From positions 2,018,055 through 2,082,054 of the forward strand of contig KI632513.1 in the NCBI GenBank assembly GCA_000504425.1: a stretch of 64,000 bases of DNA. The letters run 5' to 3'. Of this stretch, positions 25,403 to 33,016 are shown piece by piece; positions within the stretch are counted from its first letter, which is position 1; every line of letters begins with the position of its first letter. This DNA is from Rhodopseudomonas palustris JSC-3b. GTDB taxonomy: Bacteria; Pseudomonadota; Alphaproteobacteria; Rhizobiales; Xanthobacteraceae. The notes under the pieces were generated by a model. That model saw nothing but the letters and a program-made list of their open reading frames with translations, was not told the DNA's origin and did not search any database. The translations under genes were made by a program, and so were the position numbers.

Positions 25403-26362
25403 ATGGCGGATTTCAAGGCGATTGAGACATTCCTCTGGGTGGTGACTCTCGGCAGCTTCCGCGGCGCGGCCCAGCGGCTGAACACCACGCAGCCAGCGAT
25501 CTCGCAGCGGATCGCTCAGCTCGAACAAGAGCTTGGCGTGAAGCTGCTGCAGCGCGACCACCGCGCGGTGTCGCCGACCCCGAGCGGCCGGCAGATGCTC
25601 ACTTACGCCGAGAAACTAATCCGGCTGCGAGCTGAAATGCTGGCCGTGGTCGGCGACCCTTGCTCGATGCGCGGCGTGCTGCGGCTCGGCGTCGCAGAGA
25701 CCATTGTCCACACCTGGCTGTCGCAGCTGATCAAGAGCGTCAACAGCGCCTACCCCAATTTGTCGCTGGAAATCGAAGTCGATATCACCCCGAATTTGCG
25801 CGCCCGGCTGTTGGCGCAGGAGATCGACCTCGCCTTCCTGCTCGGGCCGCCGACCGCGCCCAATGTGCGCAGCCGGGTGCTCAGCCATTATCCGATCGGG
25901 TTTCTGGCGAGCCCGACGCTCGGCCTGGGCACTGGCAAGCTCTCGGTCGAGGACCTGGCGCGTTTCCCGATCATCACCTTCCCGCGCAAAACCCAGCCCT
26001 ATGAGGTGGTGCGCTCGCTGTTCAATCGGCCAGAACTGCCGCCGATCCGGCTGCACGCCTCGGCCTCGCTCGCCACCGTGATTCACATGGCGCTTGAAGG
26101 GCTCGGCATTGCGGTGATTCCCAATGCGATCGTCGAAAGCGAACTCGCCAGCGGCCGGCTGCAATCGCTGTGCACCGACCTGCATGTGCCGCCGCTGACC
26201 TTTTCGGCGAGCTGGCTGGCCTCCGCCGACACCATCGCGATCGAGCGGATCGCCGACCTCGCCTCCGAGATTTCCCAGGCTGGCGGCTTCATGGAGGAGC
26301 ATCCGGCGCCTTCGGCGGCAGCTACCCACAGCAAACAAATCTCGCGCGAGCCGATCGGTTGA
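25403..26362 (+). CDS. LysR family regulator divergent from hydro-lyase/liv operon
   Basis: A 319-residue LysR-type regulator with the helix-turn-helix FRGAAQRLNTTQPAISQRIAQ near the N-terminus and an effector domain beginning GVLRLGVAETIVHTWLSQLI. I use ATG 25403, because AAGGGAG lies only 2 nt before the GTG at 25400, too close to serve it. It is divergent from the DUF1445 gene with 112 bp between the starts; LysR proteins usually control the divergent operon, so it likely regulates hydro-lyase and liv genes in response to their substrate. The C-terminal 25 residues (HPAPSAAATHSKQIS) are a non-conserved tail. Confidence 0.88.
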   Translation: MADFKAIETFLWVVTLGSFRGAAQRLNTTQPAISQRIAQLEQELGVKLLQRDHRAVSPTPSGRQMLTYAEKLIRLRAEMLAVVGDPCSMRGVLRLGVAETIVHTWLSQLIKSVNSAYPNLSLEIEVDITPNLRARLLAQEIDLAFLLGPPTAPNVRSRVLSHYPIGFLASPTLGLGTGKLSVEDLARFPIITFPRKTQPYEVVRSLFNRPELPPIRLHASASLATVIHMALEGLGIAVIPNAIVESELASGRLQSLCTDLHVPPLTFSASWLASADTIAIERIADLASEISQAGGFMEEHPAPSAAATHSKQISREPIG

Positions 26363-26582
26363 CGGCGCCGCGGCGGCGCGCCATTCAAGGTACACCGTCG
26401 GCCACGGCGCGAATCCCGGATCTCGTCGCATGCGCAAGGCGCCTTAACGGCTGCCTGCCAGCTGCAGACTGGTTCTGCCCGGCGACCGCCACGCGGCGTG
26501 ACGCGCAGGCCCGGACCAGGTCTGTGCTATCGCGAACCGGCGGCACGCCGTTGAAGTCACACCGAGCGGATCGGAGGTCCTG

Positions 26583-27506
26583 GTGCACGCCGTTTTCATC
26601 GATGCCAGCGAGACATTGGGCTCCCTGTTCGAACGGCTGCCGACGCCGCTGGATCTGCCGCTGATCGTGCATCGCGATCCCGACATCCGGCCGGAGGAAA
26701 TTCCGCAGGTGCTGTTCGGCAACGCGCCGATCGCGATCATCGATCACACCGCCTTGCCGACCGCGATCGCGCGGCGCTGCGTCGGCCTCAAGCACGTGAT
26801 CTTCCTCGGCACCGGCGCGCGCAGCTACATGAATCCGGAAGAACTGGCCGAGCTTGGCATTCAGGTGCATCTGATCCGCGGCTATGGCGACACCGCGGTG
26901 GCCGAATGCACCATTGCGCTGATGTGGGCCGGCGCCCGCAATCTCGGCCTGATGGACCGCGCCATGCGCCGCGGTGAATGGCGCCGCGATGACGGCGTGC
27001 AGCTCACCGGCAAGACGCTCGGCCTGATCGGCTTTGGCGGCATCGGCACCGAGGTGGCGCGGCTGGCGCTCGGCATCGGCATGAAGGTGCTGGCCTGGAA
27101 CCGGACGCCCAAGAGCCATGACGGCGTCGAATTCGTCGATATCGATACGCTGCTGGCGCAGAGCGATGTGGTGTCGCTGCATCTGCTGCTCACCGACGAG
27201 ACGCGCGGATTTCTGTCGCGCCCGCGCATTGCGGCGATGAAGCCCGGCGCCATGCTGGTCAACACCGCGCGCGGCGCGCTGGTCGATGAAGAGGCCATGA
27301 TCGAGGCGCTGCAAACCGGCCAGCTTCGCCACGCCGGGCTCGATGTCTATTGCATCGAGCCGCTGCCGGCCGATCATCCGCTCACCAGCCTACCCAATGT
27401 CACGCTGTCGGCGCACTCGGCGTTCCGCACCCCTGAGGCCAGCGAAAACCTGGTGCAGGCCGCGCTGCAGCACTGCCGGCGGATCGTCGCCGAGAGCCTG
27501 AGCTGA
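26583..27506 (+). CDS. D-isomer-specific 2-hydroxyacid dehydrogenase
   Basis: A 307-residue NAD-dependent dehydrogenase. The Rossmann motif GLIGFGGIGTEVARLALGIG begins near residue 146, followed by SLHLLLTDETRGF, NTARGALVDEEA with the catalytic arginine, IEPLP with the glutamate, and LSAHSAF with the histidine (usually TPH-I-G in relatives). The catalytic triad is complete. GTG 26583 has GGAGG 5 nt upstream. The enzyme would reduce a 2-keto acid or oxidise a D-2-hydroxy acid in the cytosol. It stands 220 nt after the LysR gene on the same strand. The glyoxylate/hydroxypyruvate reductase group is a possible match. Confidence 0.87.
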   Translation: MHAVFIDASETLGSLFERLPTPLDLPLIVHRDPDIRPEEIPQVLFGNAPIAIIDHTALPTAIARRCVGLKHVIFLGTGARSYMNPEELAELGIQVHLIRGYGDTAVAECTIALMWAGARNLGLMDRAMRRGEWRRDDGVQLTGKTLGLIGFGGIGTEVARLALGIGMKVLAWNRTPKSHDGVEFVDIDTLLAQSDVVSLHLLLTDETRGFLSRPRIAAMKPGAMLVNTARGALVDEEAMIEALQTGQLRHAGLDVYCIEPLPADHPLTSLPNVTLSAHSAFRTPEASENLVQAALQHCRRIVAESLS

Positions 27507-27689
27507 CGGCCGCGCCGTCATCTGGCGGCGGACCTAAAGGCGTCGCAGCGCCGCGCACGGCATGCGCAGACCTTGTCATCACTGCAAAATTGGCAATTAG
27601 CTACCGCGGGCAGCCGCCAATCCGGCTATCCGAATCAAATCGCTTGAACCACGATCGTGTCACACTTTGCGTATTTGCAGGGGGTGCAC

Positions 27690-28487
27690 ATGAAGGACTG
27701 GATTGCGGTATTCGCTGTTGCACTGGTGATGATTGTCGGCGCAGCCGCCGGGCTCTCTGGAACCCTGGCGTTTCTGCTGACCTTTGTGATTGCCTGGTAC
27801 TTGCTGACGGCGCGCGAACACGGCTTTGCCAATGCGCGGCGCGCCCTTGGTATCAATTTTGAACCGCCGTTATGGACGGCTGCTAATTGGCGGCAACTCA
27901 CCGCGCTGTTTGATGATGACCGCAAGCTGATCAAGTCAACCGCGGTGGCGCTGGTGACGCTAAGCGCGGCGCTGATCCTCGGCGGCAGTTTTGCCTATGC
28001 GATCGCGGCGATTTTCGCGGTGCTCTATGCGTCCGACATCTGGCGCGGCGGGCCGCCGCCACGTTTTGCTCGCATCCCGGATGCCAGTGTCGGCACGGCC
28101 GAGCCGCCCGCAGCGCCGACGCGTTCCGAACCGAGTTCGGGGTCAAGTTCCGGGTCGACTTCTGGATCGGGTTCGGGGTCTGCCCCCTCCTTGCGCGCCG
28201 CCTATCGGCCGCTGAAGCAACAGAAGGTGCGACGCGCGCAGCCGCGGCTGACGTCACGCCGGCCGAGAGCTACAACAGCCGCCACCGGCAAGCGCCGTGG
28301 CCGCAAACCGGCTAAACCATCGGCCTGGATGTTGCAGCCGCTGCCGAGCCGCAAGCCCGACACCCCGATGATCGCGCTCAAGCCGCGCAAGCTGGTACGG
28401 CCACGACCGCCGCAGCAGCGCCGGCTGCTGCGCAAGCCACCGCTGCGCGTAAAACCCACGGTGCGACGCCCGGCCAGCAGCAAGTAA
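27690..28487 (+). CDS. membrane protein with Ser/Gly linker and basic Pro/Arg-rich tail, unknown function
   Basis: A 265-residue protein I do not recognise. Residues 1-45 hold two hydrophobic segments, residues about 85-120 hold one or two more, so the N-terminal half sits in the membrane. A Ser/Gly low-complexity stretch (SSGSSSGSTSGSGSGS, about residues 142-160) leads to a C-terminal 100 residues very rich in Arg, Lys and Pro. Such a tail could bind nucleic acid, phospholipid head groups or anionic polymer. I use ATG 27690 with GGGGGTG upstream; the GTG at 27657 lies farther from any site. No operon partner is close, and an SDR gene follows after 97 nt. Confidence 0.65.
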   Translation: MKDWIAVFAVALVMIVGAAAGLSGTLAFLLTFVIAWYLLTAREHGFANARRALGINFEPPLWTAANWRQLTALFDDDRKLIKSTAVALVTLSAALILGGSFAYAIAAIFAVLYASDIWRGGPPPRFARIPDASVGTAEPPAAPTRSEPSSGSSSGSTSGSGSGSAPSLRAAYRPLKQQKVRRAQPRLTSRRPRATTAATGKRRGRKPAKPSAWMLQPLPSRKPDTPMIALKPRKLVRPRPPQQRRLLRKPPLRVKPTVRRPASSK

Positions 28488-28584
28488 CGGCGCCCACCGA
28501 TCTGCGTTCAGATGGCCGCGCGGCGCTCTTTCCGATGGCGTGCCGATCGCTACACTGGCCGCGATCATCACGGGGGATTTCGGC

Positions 28585-29364
28585 ATGGACCTGCAGCTGC
28601 GCGGCAAGCGCGTTCTGATCACCGGCGCGTCCAAGGGCATCGGCGCTGCGGCGGCCGAGGCTTTTGCCGAGGAAGGCTGTCATTTGCGGCTTGCGGCGCG
28701 CAGCCGTGATCAGCTCGACACGCTCGGCAAAGGTCTCAGCCTGGCGCATGGCATCGGCGTCGTGGTCCATGCCGTCGATCTGCGCAAGCCCGATGAGTTG
28801 GCAAAGCTGGCGCATGACGCCGCCGACATCGACATTCTGGTCAACAATGCCGGCGATATTCCGCGCGGCGCGATCGACGCTATCGACGACGCCAAATGGC
28901 GTCACGCCTGGGAGCTGAAAGTGTTCGGCTTCATCAATCTGACGCGGCTGGTCTATGCGCAGATGAAGGCACGTGGCAGCGGCGTGATCATCAATGACAT
29001 CGGCTCGGCCGGCGAGCGGTTCGACTCGTCCTACATCTGCGGCTCAGCCGGCAATGCCGCGCTGATGGCGTTCACGCGCGCACTCGGCGGCACCAGCCTC
29101 GCCGACAATATCCGCGTAGTCGGCATCAATCCGGGGCCGGTCGGCACCGATCGCCACATTGCGCTGATGAAGGCGCGGGCGGCGCGCGAGCTCGGCGACG
29201 AAAATCGCTACCGGGAATTGCAGCAGAAATTGCCGCTGGCGCGGCCGGCGCAGCCGCGCGAGATCGCCGATTTGATGGCGTTTCTCGCCTCGCCGCGCTC
29301 CGGCTACACGTCTGGCGTGATCTTCACGGTGGACGGCGGACTAAGCGCCGGCTGGACCGGCTGA
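28585..29364 (+). CDS. atypical SDR lacking the Tyr/Lys catalytic pair
   Basis: A 259-residue short-chain dehydrogenase fold: cofactor motif TGASKGIGAAAAEAFAEEG, VNNAGDIPRG, and the C-terminal SGVIFTVDGGLSAGWTG are all in place. In the active-site helix the sequence is GSAGNAALMAFTRALGG, so the tyrosine position is Gly and the lysine position is Asn. A tyrosine exists earlier (SSYICGSAG) but out of register. This argues against the standard hydride-transfer mechanism, though similar GSAGN proteins seem to occur in related bacteria. I use ATG 28585; the frame extends to 28540 without a site. It is followed by a repeat array. Confidence 0.8.
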   Translation: MDLQLRGKRVLITGASKGIGAAAAEAFAEEGCHLRLAARSRDQLDTLGKGLSLAHGIGVVVHAVDLRKPDELAKLAHDAADIDILVNNAGDIPRGAIDAIDDAKWRHAWELKVFGFINLTRLVYAQMKARGSGVIINDIGSAGERFDSSYICGSAGNAALMAFTRALGGTSLADNIRVVGINPGPVGTDRHIALMKARAARELGDENRYRELQQKLPLARPAQPREIADLMAFLASPRSGYTSGVIFTVDGGLSAGWTG

Positions 29365-29385
29365 GACGCGCCCCGCCAACCAGCT

Positions 29386-29930
29386 GTCATTGCGAGCGAA
29401 GCGAAGCAATCCAGCGAGTGCGCGCCAACCCCCGTCATTGCGAGCGTAGCGAAGCAATCCAGAGCTACAAGCAAAGCATGGATTGCTTCGTCGCTACGCC
29501 TCCTCGCAATGACGGGGAGAGCGCGACTGCCACGAGCACGCCGCAACCCCAACCACCGTCATTGCGAGCGCAGCGAAGCAATCCAGAAGCCACAGGCAAA
29601 GCATGGATTGCTTCGTCGCTACGCTCCTCGCAATGACGTGGAGAGCGACTGCCACGAGCACGCCGCAAACCCCAATCACCCGTCATTGCGAGCGCAGCGA
29701 AGCAATCCAGAAGCCACGGGCAATGCATGGATTGCTTCGTCGCTACGCTCCTCGCAATGACGTGGAGAGCGACTGCCACGAGCACACCGCAAACCCCAAT
29801 CACCCGTCATTGCGAGCGCAGCGAAGCAATCCAGAGAGTGCGTCCCAAACCGTCATTGCGAGCGAAGCGAAGCAATCCAGAAGACACAGGCAAGCATGGA
29901 TTGCTTCGTCGCTGCGCTCCTCGCAATGAC
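29386..29930. repeat. array of ten GTCATTGCGAGC palindromic elements with 124-bp tandem units
   Basis: Direct 28-nt elements start at 29386, 29434, 29558, 29682, 29806 and 29852. Inverted 34-nt elements (TGGATTGCTTCGTCGCTACGC...GCAATGAC) start at 29479, 29604, 29728 and 29897. Elements from 29479 to about 29850 form three tandem units with periods of 125 and 124 bp, each of which is inverted element, a shared spacer with GACTGCCACGAGCAC, then direct element. The array lies between the 3-prime ends of two convergent genes. It resembles a REP/BIME array and is not a CRISPR. Confidence 0.9.
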
Positions 29931-29958
29931 GGCGGGTTTCCACTCTGCGCGCAGCGCA

Positions 29959-30969
29959 TCACGGCCGCAGGATCACCCGGTCGCGTGCTGAGCCGGCGAC
30001 CGCCAGATAGGCCGCCTTGGCGTCCGTCAGCGGATAGACCGCCGCCGGTGAAATCGGAAAGGGCTGCAGCGCGCCGCTGGCGAAGCCTGGCACCAGCTGG
30101 CGCAGCACCGCAGCGGTTGCGACCGAGGACAGCGCCAGCGTATCGATGCCGACATAAGTGTGCTGGCCGCGATAAAACTCAAAAATGTTGAACGACACGA
30201 TGCGATCGACGGCGGCAATCAGAATCTGCCGGCCACGCAGCGCCAGCGAGTGATGCGCGGCCTGGAAATACGGATCGCCGACCGTGTTGAACACGATGTC
30301 GGCGCCCTGGCCGCCGGTGAGTTCGCGCACCTTTGCCGCAACGTCGGTTGAGGCGGCGTCGATCACCTCGACCGCGGCCGAGGCGTGCCCGGCATAGGGC
30401 TCGGCCCTGCGCACCACGCCGATCACCCGCGCGCCGCGCCAGCTGGCGATCTGCGCGGCGGCCTGCCCGACCTTGCCATTGACGCCCATGATCAGCACCA
30501 CCTCGCCCGGCTGCGGCAGGCCGGCGCGTTCAAAGCCGACCATGGCGGTGACGAACGGCACGCCGATGCCGGCCGCCTGCTCCCAGCTGAGCGCCGCGGG
30601 CTTATCGACCACCGCATCAAGCTCGATGCGCAGATGGCTGGCATGGCTGCCATCGCGGCGGATGCCGAGATCGCCGGATGAGCCAAACACCTCGCGGCCG
30701 ATCAAGCTCTCCGGTCCGGCCACCACCACACCGGCAAAATCGCGGCCGGGGGTCCGTGGAAACACCGCGTAAGGCATCATGCCGATCGCGGCTTTGACGT
30801 CGGACGGATTGACCGCGGCCGCCTTCACTTCGATCAGCAGTTCGCCGTCGCCGCAGCTCAGCATCTGCGTTTCGATCACCGGCGTGATCGCAGCATAATC
30901 GGCGGCCTTGGCATGAAGACGCACGCAGCGCGCCTCGGTCGCACGCGGCAGGGATGAAGTCGACGACAT
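29959..30969 (-). CDS. MDR-family zinc-independent NAD(P)-dependent oxidoreductase
   Basis: A 336-residue medium-chain dehydrogenase of the quinone-oxidoreductase type. The GroES-like N-terminal half includes VNPSDVKAAIG and PGRDFAGVVV, and the nucleotide domain has GVNGKVGQAAAQIASWRGARVIG. The catalytic and structural zinc cysteines of alcohol dehydrogenases are missing, as usual in this subfamily. I chose ATG 30969; the GTG at 30978 overlaps the AAGAG ribosome site. It is convergent with the atypical SDR and the repeat array and stands alone. The electron acceptor or substrate cannot be predicted. Confidence 0.85.
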   Translation of the reverse strand: MSSTSSLPRATEARCVRLHAKAADYAAITPVIETQMLSCGDGELLIEVKAAAVNPSDVKAAIGMMPYAVFPRTPGRDFAGVVVAGPESLIGREVFGSSGDLGIRRDGSHASHLRIELDAVVDKPAALSWEQAAGIGVPFVTAMVGFERAGLPQPGEVVLIMGVNGKVGQAAAQIASWRGARVIGVVRRAEPYAGHASAAVEVIDAASTDVAAKVRELTGGQGADIVFNTVGDPYFQAAHHSLALRGRQILIAAVDRIVSFNIFEFYRGQHTYVGIDTLALSSVATAAVLRQLVPGFASGALQPFPISPAAVYPLTDAKAAYLAVAGSARDRVILRP

Positions 30970-31144
30970 CGCAACCACTCTTCGCTAATTGTTGGCTATC
31001 TCTTGGCAGGATCACAGCAGCAATCAGAACCAGACTGGTCCTGATTGGAACAGACCCAAAGCCTGCCAGATCACGCCCTGCGATGCCACCGCGGCGACAT
31101 GCGATGCGCAATCACATGATGCTGAATCACCTGCGATGCAGAAT

Positions 31145-31174
31145 CAAAAGGCCCGCAGCAGCAGCGGCGGGCCT
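31145..31174 (-). terminator. intrinsic terminator of phasin gene
   Basis: Read on the minus strand, AGGCCCGC and GCGGGCCT pair in a perfect 8-bp stem around a GCTGCTGCT-type loop, followed by TTTGATT. It starts 27 nt after the phasin stop codon. Confidence 0.75.
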
Positions 31175-31200
31175 CAGATCATTCGCGGTGGCAGCGCCGG

Positions 31201-31689
31201 TTAGCGGCTGTAGATCCGGCTAAAATTATCCTGCGCAGTCTTGGTGCTGTCGCTGACCAGCTTGCCAAAATACTCGGTCGAGCTTTTGGCGCGCGCCATC
31301 AGCACCTCGCTATGGCTCCGCAGCAGATCGGACTGGATTTGCACCGCCTCGTTGAGCGATTTGGCGGAGGCAAGCCGGTCGATCCCCGAGAAGAACGCCT
31401 CGGTATCCTGGAAGAATGCTTGCTGGATGTTGCGGCTGACCTTGGTCGCTTCCGCCACCGAGTTCGTGACCGCGCTCTCGACCGCGCTGGTGATCTTGTC
31501 AACGCCGTCATGAAGATCGGCGGTGCGTTCCTTGCCGTTGCTGGCGGTGCGCTTGAAGAACTCGCGGGTCGCTTCCGGTACTTGCAGATTCTGCAAGCTC
31601 TTAAACGCCTCCGAAACGGGGGCGAAGGCCTGCTTGACGCCGTCCAGGACGGGGCTGGTGTCGGCAGCAGTGTTGCTTTCGTCGGACAT
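31201..31689 (-). CDS. phasin family protein
   Basis: A 162-residue alpha-helical, charged protein without signal peptide. The segments FKSLQNLQVPEATREFFKRT, DTEAFFSGIDRLASAKSLNEA and RSHSEVLMARAKSSTEYFGKL match the phasin_2 family. Phasins coat polyhydroxyalkanoate granules, and some alphaproteobacterial members also act as stress or chaperone-like proteins. I use ATG 31689 (MSDESNTAADT); the frame opens 40 codons farther up without evidence. Downstream is a clear intrinsic terminator. Upstream at 31776-31784 there is a TGC-N3-GCA palindrome like known PhaR targets. A leftward alpha/beta hydrolase gene lies upstream. Confidence 0.87.
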   Translation of the reverse strand: MSDESNTAADTSPVLDGVKQAFAPVSEAFKSLQNLQVPEATREFFKRTASNGKERTADLHDGVDKITSAVESAVTNSVAEATKVSRNIQQAFFQDTEAFFSGIDRLASAKSLNEAVQIQSDLLRSHSEVLMARAKSSTEYFGKLVSDSTKTAQDNFSRIYSR

Positions 31690-31775
31690 TATTCCCACCC
31701 TCGGTTGAACAGTAACTCTCCTCCCCGGACCTAATTGGCCCGCAAGGGGCGCGGTAAATATCTCACCAAATTTTG

Positions 31776-31784
31776 TGCATTGCA
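31776..31784. promoter_or_regulatory. TGC-ATT-GCA palindrome upstream of phasin gene (possible PhaR site)
   Basis: TGCATTGCA within TTGTGCATTGCAACA is about 87-95 nt upstream of the phasin start. PhaR repressors of Paracoccus and Rhodobacter are reported to bind TGC-N3-GCA-type sequences in phasin promoters. The match is short, so this is a candidate only. Confidence 0.35.
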
Positions 31785-31851
31785 ACATATTCCGTGATGC
31801 AGCATTCACGTTCAGGTGAGTAGTTCCAGCGCTGCGCGCCTCGGTTGCGCG

Positions 31852-32631
31852 TCACTCGGCCAGCGGCGGCGCATAGGCCAGCGCGAACGGACCATGACGC
31901 TCGAACGGCCGAAAAGTTCCTTCCGGCTGCGCCAGCCGATCGGCGATCGCCCACAATACCGCCGGGTTGACCACCAGGCCGATATGGCTGGCGAGATGCA
32001 CTTCGATGTTCTCGGCGGTGGCGGAGGGGCGCAGCAGGCTGGTGTGCCAATTGACGATGCCGTCGGTGCGCGAATAGATCGAGGTGGTCGGCACCGGCAG
32101 ATCGCCGGACAGCGCTTTGATATCGGCAAGGTCGATGTCTTCGAGCCGCTCGCCGGACAGCCGTTCATAGACGTGGCTGGCATTGGTGGCGGTGATATCG
32201 CCGCTGAACGGCGAGCCGAGCGAGATCACCGAGCGCACCAGTTCTGGCCGATACAATGCCAGATCGCGGGCATAGACCCCGCCCAGACTCCAGCCGACCA
32301 GACTGACCTTGCGCCCGGCGCTGTCGTGAATCTGCTCCAGCCGCTGGCGCAGCTGCTGGCGCATGCGATAGACGCCGCCGAGATTGCGGCCGAGATCCCA
32401 GCCGATGCTCTGATAGCCGAGCCGCGCCAGCAGCTTGCGCATCGGCATGGTGGACAGGTCGCTGGCCAGCAACCCCGGCAGCACCAGCACCGGATGACCA
32501 TCGCCGTGCGGCGCCTGCAGCAAGAGCGGCGCCAGCACCAGGCTGGCGTTCAGCTCCAGCACGCTGCGCACTTCCGCGAGCAGCAAACCGAGGCTCGGCG
32601 GCTGCAGCGGCGGTGAACTGCTATCCGACAT
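31852..32631 (-). CDS. alpha/beta hydrolase next to phasin gene
   Basis: A 259-residue alpha/beta hydrolase. The nucleophile elbow is GWSLGG (serine), the acid is likely in YSRTDGIVNW, and the histidine in ASHIGLVVNP. The early VLVLPGLLASD gives the oxyanion region. There is no signal peptide, so it acts in the cytosol. Its position between a phasin gene and a DUF6489 gene, all leftward, hints at a role with polyhydroxyalkanoate granules or lipid-like esters, but family-level esterase/lipase activity is all that can be claimed. Confidence 0.8.
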   Translation of the reverse strand: MSDSSSPPLQPPSLGLLLAEVRSVLELNASLVLAPLLLQAPHGDGHPVLVLPGLLASDLSTMPMRKLLARLGYQSIGWDLGRNLGGVYRMRQQLRQRLEQIHDSAGRKVSLVGWSLGGVYARDLALYRPELVRSVISLGSPFSGDITATNASHVYERLSGERLEDIDLADIKALSGDLPVPTTSIYSRTDGIVNWHTSLLRPSATAENIEVHLASHIGLVVNPAVLWAIADRLAQPEGTFRPFERHGPFALAYAPPLAE

Positions 32632-32649
32632 CGAGGCGCCGTGAGCTCG

Positions 32650-32916
32650 CTACTTCTTGTCCTTGGTCAACCCGGTGCCAAGTCCCGTACCAAGTCCGGC
32701 CATGGTGATGAACATTTCCTGGAACCGCTCGGCGATCTTCGGATCAAAGGTGAACCAGCTCTGGATCAGCGCTTCCGGCGACACCTTGTCGATATTAGCC
32801 GTCACCTGATGCTGCAATTTCTCCATCACCGCCGTCTGCATCGGCTGCACATCGGGTAGGCCGAAAAACGCCCTCGCCTCCTGCGGCGTGCACTCGATCT
32901 CAACGTGGACTTTCAT
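32650..32916 (-). CDS. DUF6489-like small protein
   Basis: An 88-residue protein, MKVHVEIECTPQEARAFFGL at the start, then a helical segment and a Gly/Thr-rich end (GLGTGLGTGLTKDKK). It looks like the alphaproteobacterial DUF6489 family; that assignment is from memory. It lies 18 nt upstream of the alpha/beta hydrolase gene on the same strand, so the two form an operon directed toward the phasin gene. No function can be assigned. Confidence 0.7.
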   Translation of the reverse strand: MKVHVEIECTPQEARAFFGLPDVQPMQTAVMEKLQHQVTANIDKVSPEALIQSWFTFDPKIAERFQEMFITMAGLGTGLGTGLTKDKK

Positions 32917-33016
32917 GTCGGCTCCTGACTGTCAGCTTCGCGTCACGCGTGTTCGAGCCGTGACCGAGTGAGTATCGCCGCGACGCGCCGCACGATGCAA
33001 GCGTCGCAGCATGTTG

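Noticed and set aside
29386-29930. A possible CRISPR array
   Set aside because: Elements occur in both orientations, spacers are repeated rather than unique, and period is about 124 bp. No cas gene is near.
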